A stretch of 64,000 nucleotides of DNA from DATEDA01 sp963789885 (GCA_963789885.1 CAWBNB010000003.1:62001-126000), one strand, 5' to 3'; counted from the first letter of the stretch, positions 7,543 to 15,321 are shown. Numbers and translations are program-made. The notes: generated by a model not told the origin, from the letters alone.

Positions 7543-8106
7543 TCACGCCTTTTCGGTCTCGTCGACGCGCGGGTCGTAGTCCTTCCACTCGCCGTCGCGC
7601 CACTCGCCCTCGGCACGGCTGAGGTCTTGGGCGCCGACGCCGACCAGCACGTCGATCGCCATCGGCTCGGTGCCCGACCGGTCCACGTTGACCGCGACGC
7701 GTGGGCCGCCGCGGTGCTCGACCGGGTGCTCGGTGGTCGCCGCGCGCTCGTCCGGCCTGCGTGTGTGCGACAGCGCGCCCACCAGCGAGCCGGTGTACGC
7801 GCCGATGCCGATCCCCGCGAGGAGCGCCGCCGCGCCGGCGATCGGAATGGCCGCCGCGGCGAGGCCGCCGAGCGCGAGTCCGGCCGCCCCGCCGAGCGCG
7901 GCGCCGGTCGCAGCGCCGGTCCCGGCGGCCTTCGCGCCTTCGTCGCTGTAGGCGTCGCCACCGATCGGATAGAGGTGATGCTGTCCCGGCGGGGCGGAGT
8001 AGAACGTCCCGTACTCCTCCCGCGCGAACCCGGCTGCGGCCAGCGCTGCGACCGCGCGCTTGACCGCATCGATATCGTCGAACCGACCCACGATCAGCTT
8101 GGCCAT
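7543..8106 (-). CDS. Glycine-zipper stress protein (general-stress-protein 17M-like)
   Basis: The 187-residue product opens with an alpha/beta segment (MAKLIVGRFDDIDAVKRAVA, AAGFAREEYGTFYSAPPG) similar to the N-terminal domain of general stress protein 17M-like proteins. A Gly/Ala-rich hydrophobic region follows (about residues 60-108, GAALGGAAGLALGGLAAAAI), of glycine-zipper type and probably membrane-inserting. The tail is polar (VAVNVDRSGTEPMAIDVLVG). It starts 18 bp after the rpoN stop on the same strand, so it is probably co-transcribed with the sigma factor. The exact role is unknown. Confidence 0.72.
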   Translation of the reverse strand: MAKLIVGRFDDIDAVKRAVAALAAAGFAREEYGTFYSAPPGQHHLYPIGGDAYSDEGAKAAGTGAATGAALGGAAGLALGGLAAAAIPIAGAAALLAGIGIGAYTGSLVGALSHTRRPDERAATTEHPVEHRGGPRVAVNVDRSGTEPMAIDVLVGVGAQDLSRAEGEWRDGEWKDYDPRVDETEKA

Positions 8107-8124
8107 CGGTTGTTGCCCTCGCTC

Positions 8125-9570
8125 TCAGGCGGCCGCGTTTCGCGCCATCGCGCGCCGCAGCTCCACGCTCGGCACGCGCATGAGCGTGCGGTACTTGGTG
8201 ACGGTGCGTCGGGCGACGCGGAGACCCTGCCCGGCGAGCAGGCGCGCGAGCTGCGCGTCCGAGAGCGGGTCCTGCGGCTTCTCGTTCGCGATCAGCTCCC
8301 GCAGAAGCGCCCGGATCGCGGTCGCCGAGCACGCCCCGCCGTTGTCGGTGGCGAGCTGACGCGAGAAGAACCGCTTGAACTCGAACAGGCCGCGGGCGGT
8401 CGCCATGTACTTGCCGTTGGTCACCCGGCTCACGGTCGATTCGTGCAGGCCGAGCTCGGTGGCGATGTGCTTCAGAGCGAGCGGCTTCATCGCCACCTCG
8501 CCGTACTCGAAGAAGTTGCGCTGCTTGGCGACGATCGCATCGGCAACGCGCTGGATGGTCACGAACCGCTGCTCCATGTTGCGGATGAGCCAGCGCGCCT
8601 CCTGCAATTGGCGCGACATCTGGACGCCGCCCGCCGAGCGCGAACCGGCGATGTCGGCGTACGCGCGATTGATGCGGATCCGCGGCAGCACCGCGGGGTT
8701 GAGGGTCGCGACCCAGCGCCCGCGTATCTTGCTCACCACCACGTCCGGCACGACGTAGCGGGTGTCGTCGGGGCCGAAGAGGAGGCCGGGCTTCGGGTTG
8801 AGCGTCCGGATGAGCGTGCGCGCGACGTGCAGGTCGGACTCCGTACAGCCGATGAGCTGCTGCAGCCGCACGAATTCGCGCGCTGCAAGCAGCGGGAAAT
8901 GCTCGCCGACGAGCTTGAGCGCGATCTCGAGGCCGGTCGTGCCGGGCGGTAGCGCCTGAAGCTGCAGCAGCAGGCACTCCTGCAGGGAGCGCGCACCGAT
9001 GCCGGCCGGCTCGAGCGTTTGCACGAGCCGCAGTGCCGCGGCGAGGTCCCCGGCCTCGACCTCGTGCTCGGCCGCGACCAAGCCGGCGAGCTCGTCGAAG
9101 CCGAGCTTGAGATAGCCGTCGTCGTCGAGCGCGTCGATCACCAGGTGCGCGAGCGCCCGATCGCGTTCCCCCATCTGCGACAGGAGGAGCTGCCGGCGCA
9201 GGTGATCGCGCAAGGTGAGCTGCGCCTCGGACCACTCCGTCCAGTCGGTGTCGTCGTGCTCGTGGTTGGACGCGTTGCGTGGCAATTCCTCCATGCCGCT
9301 TCGCTCGTCGGGCGTTTCCGGATCGTCGGGCGCGGACGACGACATCTCCGGCACTTCCGGCGCGGCCGCTTCCGGCGTCTCCGCGCCCATGCCGGCGCCG
9401 TTCGCACGCTTCGCCTCCTCGTCTTCCTCGAGGAACGGATTGGTGTCGAGCGCTTCGCGCATCTCCTGCTCGAACTCGAGCGAGGAGAGCTGCAGGAGCC
9501 GCAGCGCCTGCTGCAGTTGCGGCGTGAGCGTGAGGTGCTGCCGCAGCCGCAACTCCATGGTCTGACCCAT
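8125..9570 (-). CDS. rpoN: RNA polymerase sigma-54 factor (stand-alone copy)
   Basis: The 481-residue product has all sigma-54 parts: the activator-interacting Region I (LRLRQHLTLTPQLQQALRLL), an acidic linker (about residues 45-110), the core-binding domain, the helix-turn-helix (HIATELGLHESTVSRVTNGK) and the RpoN box ARRTVTKYR at 453-461. The box differs from the usual ARRTVAKYR at one residue. It recognises -24/-12 promoters and needs an NtrC-type ATPase. The start follows AGGAGG. The usual neighbours (lptB, hpf, ptsN) are absent; it sits among stress genes, so it is probably a second, specialised copy. A sigma-54 promoter and a GTAA-N3-TTAC dyad precede it, suggesting autoregulation. Confidence 0.95.
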   Translation of the reverse strand: MGQTMELRLRQHLTLTPQLQQALRLLQLSSLEFEQEMREALDTNPFLEEDEEAKRANGAGMGAETPEAAAPEVPEMSSSAPDDPETPDERSGMEELPRNASNHEHDDTDWTEWSEAQLTLRDHLRRQLLLSQMGERDRALAHLVIDALDDDGYLKLGFDELAGLVAAEHEVEAGDLAAALRLVQTLEPAGIGARSLQECLLLQLQALPPGTTGLEIALKLVGEHFPLLAAREFVRLQQLIGCTESDLHVARTLIRTLNPKPGLLFGPDDTRYVVPDVVVSKIRGRWVATLNPAVLPRIRINRAYADIAGSRSAGGVQMSRQLQEARWLIRNMEQRFVTIQRVADAIVAKQRNFFEYGEVAMKPLALKHIATELGLHESTVSRVTNGKYMATARGLFEFKRFFSRQLATDNGGACSATAIRALLRELIANEKPQDPLSDAQLARLLAGQGLRVARRTVTKYRTLMRVPSVELRRAMARNAAA

Positions 9571-9670
9571 CCGGAATGCCTCCTGTTGCCGCGGGGTGGG
9601 GCGTTCTCGTCGGCGCGCGATCGAAGCTCGCGCACGAGGGACGTCGCAGCGGTGAACTCCGCGGGAGTAC

Positions 9671-9686
9671 TGCAAGGCGCGTGCCC
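9671..9686 (-). promoter_or_regulatory. Putative sigma-54 promoter of rpoN
   Basis: Minus strand reads GGGCACGCGCCTTGCA, differing from TGGCACG-N4-TTGCA only at the first base. It is about 100 bp before the rpoN start and implies that the sigma factor drives its own gene. Confidence 0.68.
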
Positions 9687-9745
9687 GGGATGCCGCGCGC
9701 ACCAACGCAGGGCGGCCGCGTGGAGGACCACGCGCGCGGACGCAT

Positions 9746-9756
9746 GCAAGAGTTAC
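9746..9756 (-). promoter_or_regulatory. Dyad GTAACTCTTGC upstream of rpoN
   Basis: Minus strand reads GTAACTCTTGC, one base from the palindrome GTAACTCTTAC. It lies 60 bp upstream of the rpoN promoter, a normal distance for an enhancer-binding-protein site. A poorer copy (GTACGAACTAC) starts 19 bp away at 9765. Confidence 0.5.
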
Positions 9757-9790
9757 CGCTGCGGGTACGAACTACGCGGCGCTCGCGCAG

Positions 9791-10024
9791 TCAGCGCGCA
9801 AGCTTGAGACTGGGCGTGTGGCGCGCCTTCGAGGGAAAGCGCGGAGCGAGCTCGACATCGCCGCGCGCACTGGCGGTCGTGTCGCCCGCGCCAGACAGCC
9901 CGGTGTGCTGTCGCGCTCGTCGTTCCGACTCCGTCGTCGGCCGGAAACCGAAGCGCTTCCACGTCATCGATACGTCCGTGTTGGCGGCCGGGATATACCT
10001 GAATCGCGGATCGAGCAGTCGCAT
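9791..10024 (-). CDS. Small basic hypothetical protein (77 aa)
   Basis: The product begins MRLLDPRFRYIPAANTDVSM and continues TWKRFGFRPTTESERRARQ, a compact basic segment that looks conserved, then a low-complexity tail. AGAAGGGG lies upstream of the ATG. A strong sigma-54 type promoter (10086-10101) points to it, which supports a real gene. I do not recognise a family, and no membrane segment is present. Confidence 0.55.
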   Translation of the reverse strand: MRLLDPRFRYIPAANTDVSMTWKRFGFRPTTESERRARQHTGLSGAGDTTASARGDVELAPRFPSKARHTPSLKLAR

Positions 10025-10085
10025 CGCACGCCCCTTCTCGAGAGAACGCGCGGTGCTCCTCTCGCCGCGCGTCCTTTGTCATCCG

Positions 10086-10101
10086 AGCAACCCCTATGCC
10101 A
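10086..10101 (-). promoter_or_regulatory. Putative sigma-54 promoter of the 10024 gene
   Basis: Minus strand reads TGGCATAGGGGTTGCT: TGGCA and TTGCT halves with GG-N10-GC spacing. It overlaps the 3' end of the Pro-rich ORF. Confidence 0.55.
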
Positions 10102-10279
10102 GCCCGACGATGGGCGGTGGCGGGTCGGCGGGCTCGTCGGGGGGCGCGGGGGGCGGATCCCTGACCGGCACGCCTGGATACGGCGTCCCAGGCGGCAGCG
10201 GCGGATGCGGCGGGGACTTCTCGGGCCCGGCCGGCGGCGGCGTGGGCGGCTCGACGTGGGCCCGCAGCGGTCCCGTCAC
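10094..10279 (-). CDS. Short Pro-rich ORF coupled to the PRC-barrel gene
   Basis: A GTG overlaps the TGA of the PRC-barrel gene (GTGA) and opens a 61-codon frame. It is nearly half proline, with runs such as EPPTPPPAGPEKSPPHPPLP and PPPAPPDEPADPPPPIVGLA. Such low-complexity sequence can arise by chance in GC-rich DNA, but the overlap is the same kind used by many real gene pairs here. It would be an unstructured, possibly exported tail protein. No signal peptide is seen. Confidence 0.3.
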   Translation of the reverse strand: MTGPLRAHVEPPTPPPAGPEKSPPHPPLPPGTPYPGVPVRDPPPAPPDEPADPPPPIVGLA

Positions 10280-10755
10280 TCCCAGTACGGGCGCACGCGG
10301 TAGTAGGTATGCAGCTCCCGCGCCCAGTCCCGGTCCGCCATCGACGGCCAGTGATCCTTGTCGAAGCCGGGCGCCTGCTCGAGCCCGTCCCTGGCGACAT
10401 CCAGAACGAAGCACTTGTTTTCCGGGTCGAGCGTGAGCGAGCCCCACGGAATTGCGAAGAGCTTGTCGCCGATGCCGAGGAACCCGCCGCTCGAGAGCAC
10501 CGCGTAGGCGATGCGGCCGGTCGGCACGTCGAGCATGATCTCCTCGATCGTGCCGAGCTTCTCGCCCTGACGGTTCACCACCTCGTCGCCGCTCAGCGTA
10601 CCCGCGCCCATCACGCGCGGACCGGGGCCGTCGTTGTCGGCCCGATAGGAGGAGCCGATTATTCTCGCTCCCTGCTCGGTGGATCCCACGGTGCTCGCGC
10701 CAGGCACGTCGCCGGAAATCGTCTCGCCGGTACGGGTAACGTCGGTCGGTTGCAT
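10276..10755 (-). CDS. PRC-barrel domain protein
   Basis: The 159-residue product has a polar N-terminal part and a PRC-barrel: VMGAGTLSGDEVVNRQGEKL, GTIEEIMLDVPTGRIAYAVL, then FLGIGDKLFAIPWGSLTLD and the usual ending WPSMADRDWARELHTYYRV. Stand-alone PRC-barrel proteins are common in stress operons; some bind RNA or partner proteins, but this one has no known partner. The start follows AAAAGGAG. It is downstream of the secreted-protein gene at 10794-11165 and probably shares its promoter at 11240-11255. Confidence 0.85.
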   Translation of the reverse strand: MQPTDVTRTGETISGDVPGASTVGSTEQGARIIGSSYRADNDGPGPRVMGAGTLSGDEVVNRQGEKLGTIEEIMLDVPTGRIAYAVLSSGGFLGIGDKLFAIPWGSLTLDPENKCFVLDVARDGLEQAPGFDKDHWPSMADRDWARELHTYYRVRPYWE

Positions 10756-10793
10756 CTCGATTGCTCCTTTTCTCACGCTGGGAAGAATCTTCG

Positions 10794-11165
10794 TCAGGGC
10801 CGCACGCCGCTCTTGGCGATGCTCGCGTCCGGGCTCTCCGGACGCTTTTCGGTGCTGCCGGGGTCAGAACTGGACCGCGGCTCGGCCGCTGCACCGGCGC
10901 GCGGCGGCGCGGCACTGCGCTGCGAGCGGTCGGTCGGCTGGCGCAGCAGCGGGCGCTGGTCGCTCGGGTGGGGTGACGGCTGGGAGGACGCGGCCGGCTT
11001 GGGATCCGGTGCGGGAGCGGCGCGCGTGTCGCCTGCGGCCGACGAGCTGCCCGGCTGCCGTTCTCCGCCCGGCGGGGTCTGCGCCCCGGCGACGTGTGCC
11101 GCCGCCATCAAGCCGGCAGCGAACGCGGCCGCAACGGTGGAATTCCATAACCTGCTGCCGTCCAT
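10794..11165 (-). CDS. Secreted low-complexity protein
   Basis: The 123-residue product has a hydrophobic export segment (LWNSTVAAAFAAGLMAAAHV, cleavage probably after VAGA) and then a Pro/Ser/Arg-rich disordered tail (DPKPAASSQPSPHPSDQRP). AGGAGG precedes the ATG. It is first in a likely operon with the PRC-barrel gene. A sigma-54 type promoter (11240-11255) lies upstream, divergent from that of the DUF2383 gene. No function can be assigned beyond export. Confidence 0.55.
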   Translation of the reverse strand: MDGSRLWNSTVAAAFAAGLMAAAHVAGAQTPPGGERQPGSSSAAGDTRAAPAPDPKPAASSQPSPHPSDQRPLLRQPTDRSQRSAAPPRAGAAAEPRSSSDPGSTEKRPESPDASIAKSGVRP

Positions 11166-11239
11166 ACTGTTCCTCCTGCACGGTGTCCTGCACGGTGGAA
11201 AGCGTGGCGCGTTCCGCCACGTTTGCGTATTTGTTTGCC

Positions 11240-11255
11240 GGCAAGGCATGTGCCC
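11240..11255 (-). promoter_or_regulatory. Putative sigma-54 promoter of the 11165/PRC-barrel operon
   Basis: Minus strand reads GGGCACATGCCTTGCC with GGCAC and TTGC halves. It lies about 75 bp before the start of the secreted-protein gene. Confidence 0.6.
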
Positions 11256-11274
11256 GATGCGCGGGGCCGACCCC

Positions 11275-11290
11275 GGGCACGCCTGGTGCT
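11275..11290 (+). promoter_or_regulatory. Putative sigma-54 promoter of the DUF2383 gene
   Basis: Plus strand reads GGGCACGCCTGGTGCT (perfect -24 half, one mismatch in TTGC). It is divergent from 11240-11255 in a 172-bp intergenic region. Confidence 0.5.
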
Positions 11291-11337
11291 CGCGGCCGAG
11301 TCGACCTTTCTCACCGCCAGTTCTCCATTCCCAGCCG

Positions 11338-11820
11338 ATGACCGATCACGAGATCGACGAGTGTCTGGGCGCCTTGATCGAGGCGACCGGCGACGCGGAG
11401 GCGTCGTTCCATGCCGCCGCCGGCGACGTGGGCAGCGAGGAGGCGCGCGCGCTGCTGCTCGAGCGCGCGCAGCGTTACGGGCGTGCCGCCGCGAGCGTGC
11501 GCGCGGCTGCGGCCGGGCGCGGTCGGGTGCGCGGCATTCGCACAGGTCCCGCGCCGCCGCGCGTCGGTTCCGCCGACGACGCGCACATCCTCGGCGACTG
11601 CGAACGGCGGGAGTGCACGGTCCTCGTCGCGTTCCGCGACACCCTCGAGCGGAACCTCCCGCGCGAGGTGCGGGCTGTCCTCACCCGCGAGTTCGAGACG
11701 CTCCTCGGCAGCCTCGGCTCGCTCCGCGCCGCTGGCGAGCGCGCCGCGCGCCAGCGCCGCTTCGTCGTCGGCGAACCGATATGGCCGTACGACGATGTAA
11801 AGGCTGCCCGCCGTGTGTAG
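11338..11820 (+). CDS. PA2169/DUF2383-type four-helix-bundle protein
   Basis: The 160-residue product is all-helical with ferritin-like layout: CLGALIEATGDAEASFHAAA, then ARALLLERAQRYGRAAASVR, ECTVLVAFRDTLERNLPREV and REFETLLGSLGSLRAAGERA. This matches the DUF2383 family of small four-helix bundles found in stress regulons, which carry a putative di-metal site. The second half extends to a polar tail (FVVGEPIWPYDDVKAARRV). It has its own sigma-54 type promoter. A role in metal or redox handling is only inferred. Confidence 0.68.
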   Translation: MTDHEIDECLGALIEATGDAEASFHAAAGDVGSEEARALLLERAQRYGRAAASVRAAAAGRGRVRGIRTGPAPPRVGSADDAHILGDCERRECTVLVAFRDTLERNLPREVRAVLTREFETLLGSLGSLRAAGERAARQRRFVVGEPIWPYDDVKAARRV

Positions 11821-11839
11821 TTGTTGCTGCTCGCGCCGC

Positions 11840-13093
11840 TCAGCGGCTCGCGGCGGTCGCAAGCCGCGAGCGATGGGGGGCCAGCACGGACGCGTAGACC
11901 CGCGCGAGCCCGGCGGCGGTATGGCGCCACGTATGGCCTGCGCGCACGCGCCGGATGCCCGCGCGGCCGTAGGCACGGCCGAGCTCCGGGTTGCGGCGAA
12001 AGCGCGCGAGGCGTTCGCCGAGCGCGGGTGGATCGCCGGCGGGAACGAGGAAACCGGTGACTTCGTTCTGAATCACCCAGCGGACCGCGTCGACGTCGGC
12101 GCCTACCACCGGGAGGCCGCAGGCCATCGCCTCGAGCGGCGAAGCGCTGCAGCCGTCGTCGGTCGCCATGACGATGGCGACGTCAGCGGCGGCGTACGCA
12201 TCGCGCAGCGAAGCGGGCGGCCCGGCACCCGTGAACGTCAGTTGCGACGCCACGCCCGCTGCCGCGGCAATCGCCCGCAAGCGCGCGACCTCCGCCGCGA
12301 CGTACGGATCGAAATCGTTCGCCTCGGCCGCGACCAGCAGGCGCGCGGCGATGCGCTGGTCGCGCTTGAGCGCCGCAATCGCACGGATCGCGGTGTCGAT
12401 GCCCGCCCTGCGTTCGAGGCGTGTGCGCTGTATCACCACGAACTCTTCCGGGCGTAGCCCGAACCGCACGCGCACGGCTTTGGATGCGGGTGCGAACGCC
12501 GTGGTGTCGATGCCGGCGGGAACCACCTCGATCCGCGTGGATACCGGCCCGCGACCGGCGAGCAGGCGGTCGCGCTCGGCGGGATCGAACGCAACGATGC
12601 AGTCGGCCGCGGTCGCGAGGCGACGCTCGTCTCCCGGCGCGGCCGCGAGACCTGCAGAGCCGGCGACGCCGGACCCGGTGCTCGGCAAGGCGTGCTCGCG
12701 AAAGCTGATCACGAACGGGACGCCGTGGCGCTCGCGCAGTCGCAGCGCGGCGATGCCCGACAGGTGAAAGCTCGCATGCACGACGTCGCAGCGGTCGGCG
12801 CTGCCGCACGCGCCGACGAAGCGCGCGGCGAAGTCGTGCATGTGCGCGGCGAGCTGCGCGGCCGGCACGAAGTGGGGCGGACCGGCCGGAAGCCGGACCA
12901 GGTTCGCGTTCGGCGCGAGCGCGACGACCGGGGCCGACCAGAGGTCGTTGCGACGGGTGAACACGTCCACGGTGTGCCCCGCCGTGGCGAGCGCGCGGGC
13001 GAGCGCGACCAGCCGGCGTCCGCGGTCGTCGGACTCCTCCGCGTCAGTGCGCGCCAGCGGCGTCGCGTCGGCGCAGACGAAGGCGATCTTCAT
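11840..13093 (-). CDS. Glycosyltransferase family 4 protein
   Basis: This 417-residue GT-B fold protein has an N-terminal acceptor domain (MKIAFVCADATP, VDVFTRRNDLWSAPV, HASFHLSGIAALRLRERHGV) and a C-terminal donor domain with VVPAGIDTTAFAP, FTGAGPPASLRDAYAAADVA, the E-x7-E signature region SPLEAMACGLPVVGADVDAV and NEVTGFLVPAGDPPALGERL. Members transfer sugars from NDP-sugars to lipids, polysaccharides or small molecules; sucrose-synthase-like and mannosyltransferase relatives exist, so the substrate is open. It is transcribed from a good sigma-54 promoter placed just after the terminator of the upstream operon. Confidence 0.85.
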   Translation of the reverse strand: MKIAFVCADATPLARTDAEESDDRGRRLVALARALATAGHTVDVFTRRNDLWSAPVVALAPNANLVRLPAGPPHFVPAAQLAAHMHDFAARFVGACGSADRCDVVHASFHLSGIAALRLRERHGVPFVISFREHALPSTGSGVAGSAGLAAAPGDERRLATAADCIVAFDPAERDRLLAGRGPVSTRIEVVPAGIDTTAFAPASKAVRVRFGLRPEEFVVIQRTRLERRAGIDTAIRAIAALKRDQRIAARLLVAAEANDFDPYVAAEVARLRAIAAAAGVASQLTFTGAGPPASLRDAYAAADVAIVMATDDGCSASPLEAMACGLPVVGADVDAVRWVIQNEVTGFLVPAGDPPALGERLARFRRNPELGRAYGRAGIRRVRAGHTWRHTAAGLARVYASVLAPHRSRLATAASR

Positions 13094-13128
13094 TGGCGGG
13101 TACTCGGTGGTGGTGCTGGTACCACCGT

Positions 13129-13144
13129 CGCAAGCGGTGTGCCA
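13129..13144 (-). promoter_or_regulatory. Putative sigma-54 promoter of the glycosyltransferase gene
   Basis: Minus strand reads TGGCACACCGCTTGCG, matching the TGGCAC and TTGC halves exactly. It is 36 bp from the start codon and just downstream of a terminator. Confidence 0.65.
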
Positions 13145-13154
13145 GGGGGACGAG

Positions 13155-13186
13155 AAAAAAAGCGCCGGCCGGTAACCCGGCCGGCG
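13155..13186 (-). terminator. Rho-independent terminator after the CsbD operon
   Basis: On the minus strand CGCCGGCCGG and CCGGCCGGCG form a perfect 10-bp stem with a GTTA loop, followed two bases later by seven T residues. It lies 17 bp after the stop of the 13203-13721 gene. Confidence 0.9.
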
Positions 13187-13202
13187 TGCAGTGGTAGTCG
13201 CG

Positions 13203-13721
13203 CTACGGACGCACGGGCTTCGACCGCGCGTCGGCGAGGCACGACGAACGCGCCTCGCCGGTCAGCTGGTCGCAGCGTGCGATCCCAGGATCGCGGCTGG
13301 CCGACGTCGCTTCGGCGCGGCGCACGTCGGACACGGCGCGCGCGTGCGCGGCCTTGGCATCCTTCTGGCAGACGTCTTTCGCATTGCCGGCAAGATCGTC
13401 GCACTTCTCCTTCGCGACGTCGTATTGGACGTCGGCCCGGACCTTCTTCGCTTCCTCCTGCGCTCGAGCGGTGTTCTTGTTGCGCGCGTCGAGATCGGCC
13501 TCGGCGATCCGGCGATTGCCCTTCGCCTGCACCTGGCAGACGTCCTCGGCATTGCCGGACAGCTTGTCGCACTTCTCCTTCGCCGCCTTGTACTCCGCCT
13601 CGATGCGGTCCTTCTCCGCCTTGTAGGCCTCGCGATTCATCTTGTCCTCGGCGAAGGCCGTGCCGGCCGACGCGATGCCGATCGCGGCGAGCGCTGCGGC
13701 AATGTACGTACGCTTCAGCAT
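13203..13721 (-). CDS. Exported protein with three repeated Cys-pair motifs
   Basis: The 172-residue product has a signal peptide (LKRTYIAAALAAIGIASAGT, cleaved near AFA) followed by a charged helical body. The motif C-D-x-L-x-G-x-A-x3-C occurs three times (CDKLSGNAEDVC, CDDLAGNAKDVC, CDQLTGEARSSC), so three disulfide hairpins between helices are likely in the periplasm. The spacing between the first two copies is regular and suggests internal duplication. The start follows AGGAGG and the gene begins 13 bp after the csbD-like stop, so it shares that promoter. The family is seen in environmental betaproteobacteria but its function is unknown to me. Confidence 0.75.
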   Translation of the reverse strand: MLKRTYIAAALAAIGIASAGTAFAEDKMNREAYKAEKDRIEAEYKAAKEKCDKLSGNAEDVCQVQAKGNRRIAEADLDARNKNTARAQEEAKKVRADVQYDVAKEKCDDLAGNAKDVCQKDAKAAHARAVSDVRRAEATSASRDPGIARCDQLTGEARSSCLADARSKPVRP

Positions 13722-13734
13722 GAGAGCCTCCTCT

Positions 13735-13959
13735 CTAGATGGTGGTGCGGGTATCGACGTCGCGCAGACCGGTTTCGAAGGTCTGCACCTGACGCTCGGC
13801 CTCGTCCTTCGAGATGCCGTACTGCTGCTGGATCCTGCCGACGAGCTGGTCGCGCTTGCCGGCGATGACATCGACGTCGTCGTCGGTCAGCTTGCCCCAT
13901 TGCTCCTTCACCTTGCCTTTGAACTGCTTCCAGTTGCCTTCGATCCGATCCCAGTTCAT
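13735..13959 (-). CDS. CsbD-family stress protein
   Basis: The 74-residue product begins with the CsbD signature MNWDRIEGNWKQFKGKVKEQ and has WGKLTDDDVDVIAGKRDQLV and GRIQQQYGISKDEAERQV. CsbD proteins are small, hydrophilic, stress-induced proteins of unknown biochemical role. The start is the ATG behind AAGGAG rather than an upstream GTG/ATG in the same frame. A near-perfect sigma-54 promoter at 14025-14040 precedes it. The exported Cys-motif gene follows 13 bp after the stop. Confidence 0.93.
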   Translation of the reverse strand: MNWDRIEGNWKQFKGKVKEQWGKLTDDDVDVIAGKRDQLVGRIQQQYGISKDEAERQVQTFETGLRDVDTRTTI

Positions 13960-14024
13960 GCGTGCTCCTTGTTTCCAGTGTGGTCGCGCGCGCGGGATGC
14001 GCACGCAGTACGCGCCTCCCTTTC

Positions 14025-14040
14025 TGCAACGCGCGTGCCC
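14025..14040 (-). promoter_or_regulatory. Putative sigma-54 promoter of the csbD-like operon
   Basis: Minus strand reads GGGCACGCGCGTTGCA, one base from the ideal TGGCACG-N4-TTGCA. It sits between the AI-2E-type transporter stop and the csbD-like start. Confidence 0.68.
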
Positions 14041-14044
14041 GGCC

Positions 14045-15247
14045 TCAGCCGAGGAGATGACCGATCGGCTCGGCGACGCGGTCGGCGACGGCCTTGCCGA
14101 TGGCGATGAGCGGCGCGCCGAGGACGAAACCCCACGGACCCCACAGCCAAACGAAGAAGAGCAGCCCGACGAACACCGCTACCGCGTTGACCTGCGAGGC
14201 GCGGCTTTGCAACCACGTCTGAAAGACCGTGCCGATGGTCGCGACCAGCAGCAGGGCGGTGCTCGCGATCAGTCCGGCGGTGAGCGGCGCGTCGAGCTGC
14301 ACCAGCGCGCCGACGCCGAGCACGCCCGCCGCAATCACCGCGCCCGCGTACGGCACGAAGTGCAGCAATCCCGCGGTGACGCCCCAGGCGAGCGGCCGGT
14401 CGAGGCCGACCACGGCGGCGAGCGTGGCGACCGCGGCCGCGACGACCACGTTGGTCACCATCGTGACGAACATGTAGCGCTGTACCTGGACGTCGATCTC
14501 CTGGAGCATCTCGATCGTCATGCGCTTGCGGGCGAGCGACGGGCCGACGAGGTGCATCAGCTTGCGCCGGAACGCGTCGCCTGCCAGCAGGAGAAAGAAC
14601 GCGAGCAGGATCGCGATCCCGATCTCGGCGAGTACTCCAAGCGCCGAAGCCGCCTGCTTCAGGAGGTACTGCTGGAGCTGGTGTGCGATCCCCGGCTCGG
14701 GCGCTGCCGGCGGCTTGGCGGCCGACGCCTTCTTCGCCGCGGGGTCCGCCGCGGCCTTCTCCAGTTCCTTCGCCGCCTCCTGAACGTGCGCGATCGCGCC
14801 GGTCTGCCTGATGCGGCTCTGGTCGAGCGCCACCCGGATCTTGCGCGCGGCGTCGGGCAGCGTGGCGATCGCGCGCTGGAAGTCGTCGCCGAGCGCGTAG
14901 ACGCCGCAGGCCAGCGCGGCGACGACCAGGACGAGAACGGCGCTCGCGCTCACCGGTCGCGGCACGTGCACGCGCACGAGCGCATCGACGACCGGACGCA
15001 GGGCATAGGCGATGAGGATCCCGGCGATGAGCGGAATGAAGAATGCGGTCGCCCAGCGCAGGAAAGCGATCACCGCGACGCCGGCGAGCACCATGATCGC
15101 GACGCGGACCGCGCGGCGCTCGCGCGATCGGAGCGTGGCCGGTCCGGCCGGCGGCGGTTCGGGTGCGGGCGGCTCGACCGCCACTTCGCGGGGAGACACC
15201 TCGACCACCGGTTCGCTCTGCGACGCCTCGACCACCGCCTCTGCCAT
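14045..15247 (-). CDS. AI-2E-type transporter / PerM-family permease
   Basis: The 400-residue product has a Pro/Glu-rich cytoplasmic start, then two membrane helices (about residues 47-85 and 100-120), a polar loop of about 90 residues, and a cluster of helices with GIAILLAFFLLLAGDAFRRK, LLHFVPYAGAVIAAGVLGVG and GLLFFVWLWGPWGFVLGAPL. These are hallmarks of the AI-2E/PerM family. Members include AI-2 exporters and Na+/H+ antiporter-like proteins, so the substrate is unknown. The start follows GGAGG. It is divergent from the CPA1 antiporter across a 210-bp region with a sigma-54 promoter for each direction and a dyad between them. Confidence 0.88.
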   Translation of the reverse strand: MAEAVVEASQSEPVVEVSPREVAVEPPAPEPPPAGPATLRSRERRAVRVAIMVLAGVAVIAFLRWATAFFIPLIAGILIAYALRPVVDALVRVHVPRPVSASAVLVLVVAALACGVYALGDDFQRAIATLPDAARKIRVALDQSRIRQTGAIAHVQEAAKELEKAAADPAAKKASAAKPPAAPEPGIAHQLQQYLLKQAASALGVLAEIGIAILLAFFLLLAGDAFRRKLMHLVGPSLARKRMTIEMLQEIDVQVQRYMFVTMVTNVVVAAAVATLAAVVGLDRPLAWGVTAGLLHFVPYAGAVIAAGVLGVGALVQLDAPLTAGLIASTALLLVATIGTVFQTWLQSRASQVNAVAVFVGLLFFVWLWGPWGFVLGAPLIAIGKAVADRVAEPIGHLLG

Positions 15248-15305
15248 CGTGCCCTCCGTTCCGCTCGGCAGGCGAGTAGGGATTCGCGCCGACCGAACAC
15301 TCGCG

Positions 15306-15321
15306 AGCACGGGGCGTGCCA
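15306..15321 (-). promoter_or_regulatory. Putative sigma-54 promoter of the AI-2E-type transporter gene
   Basis: Minus strand reads TGGCACGCCCCGTGCT: perfect TGGCACG, one mismatch in the -12 half. The dyad at 15374-15384 is 53 bp upstream. Confidence 0.6.

Noticed and set aside
13163..13186. GGTAACC in the loop region taken as another activator dyad
   Set aside because: It is part of a 10-bp terminator stem with a T tract and does not fit GTAA-N3-TTAC.
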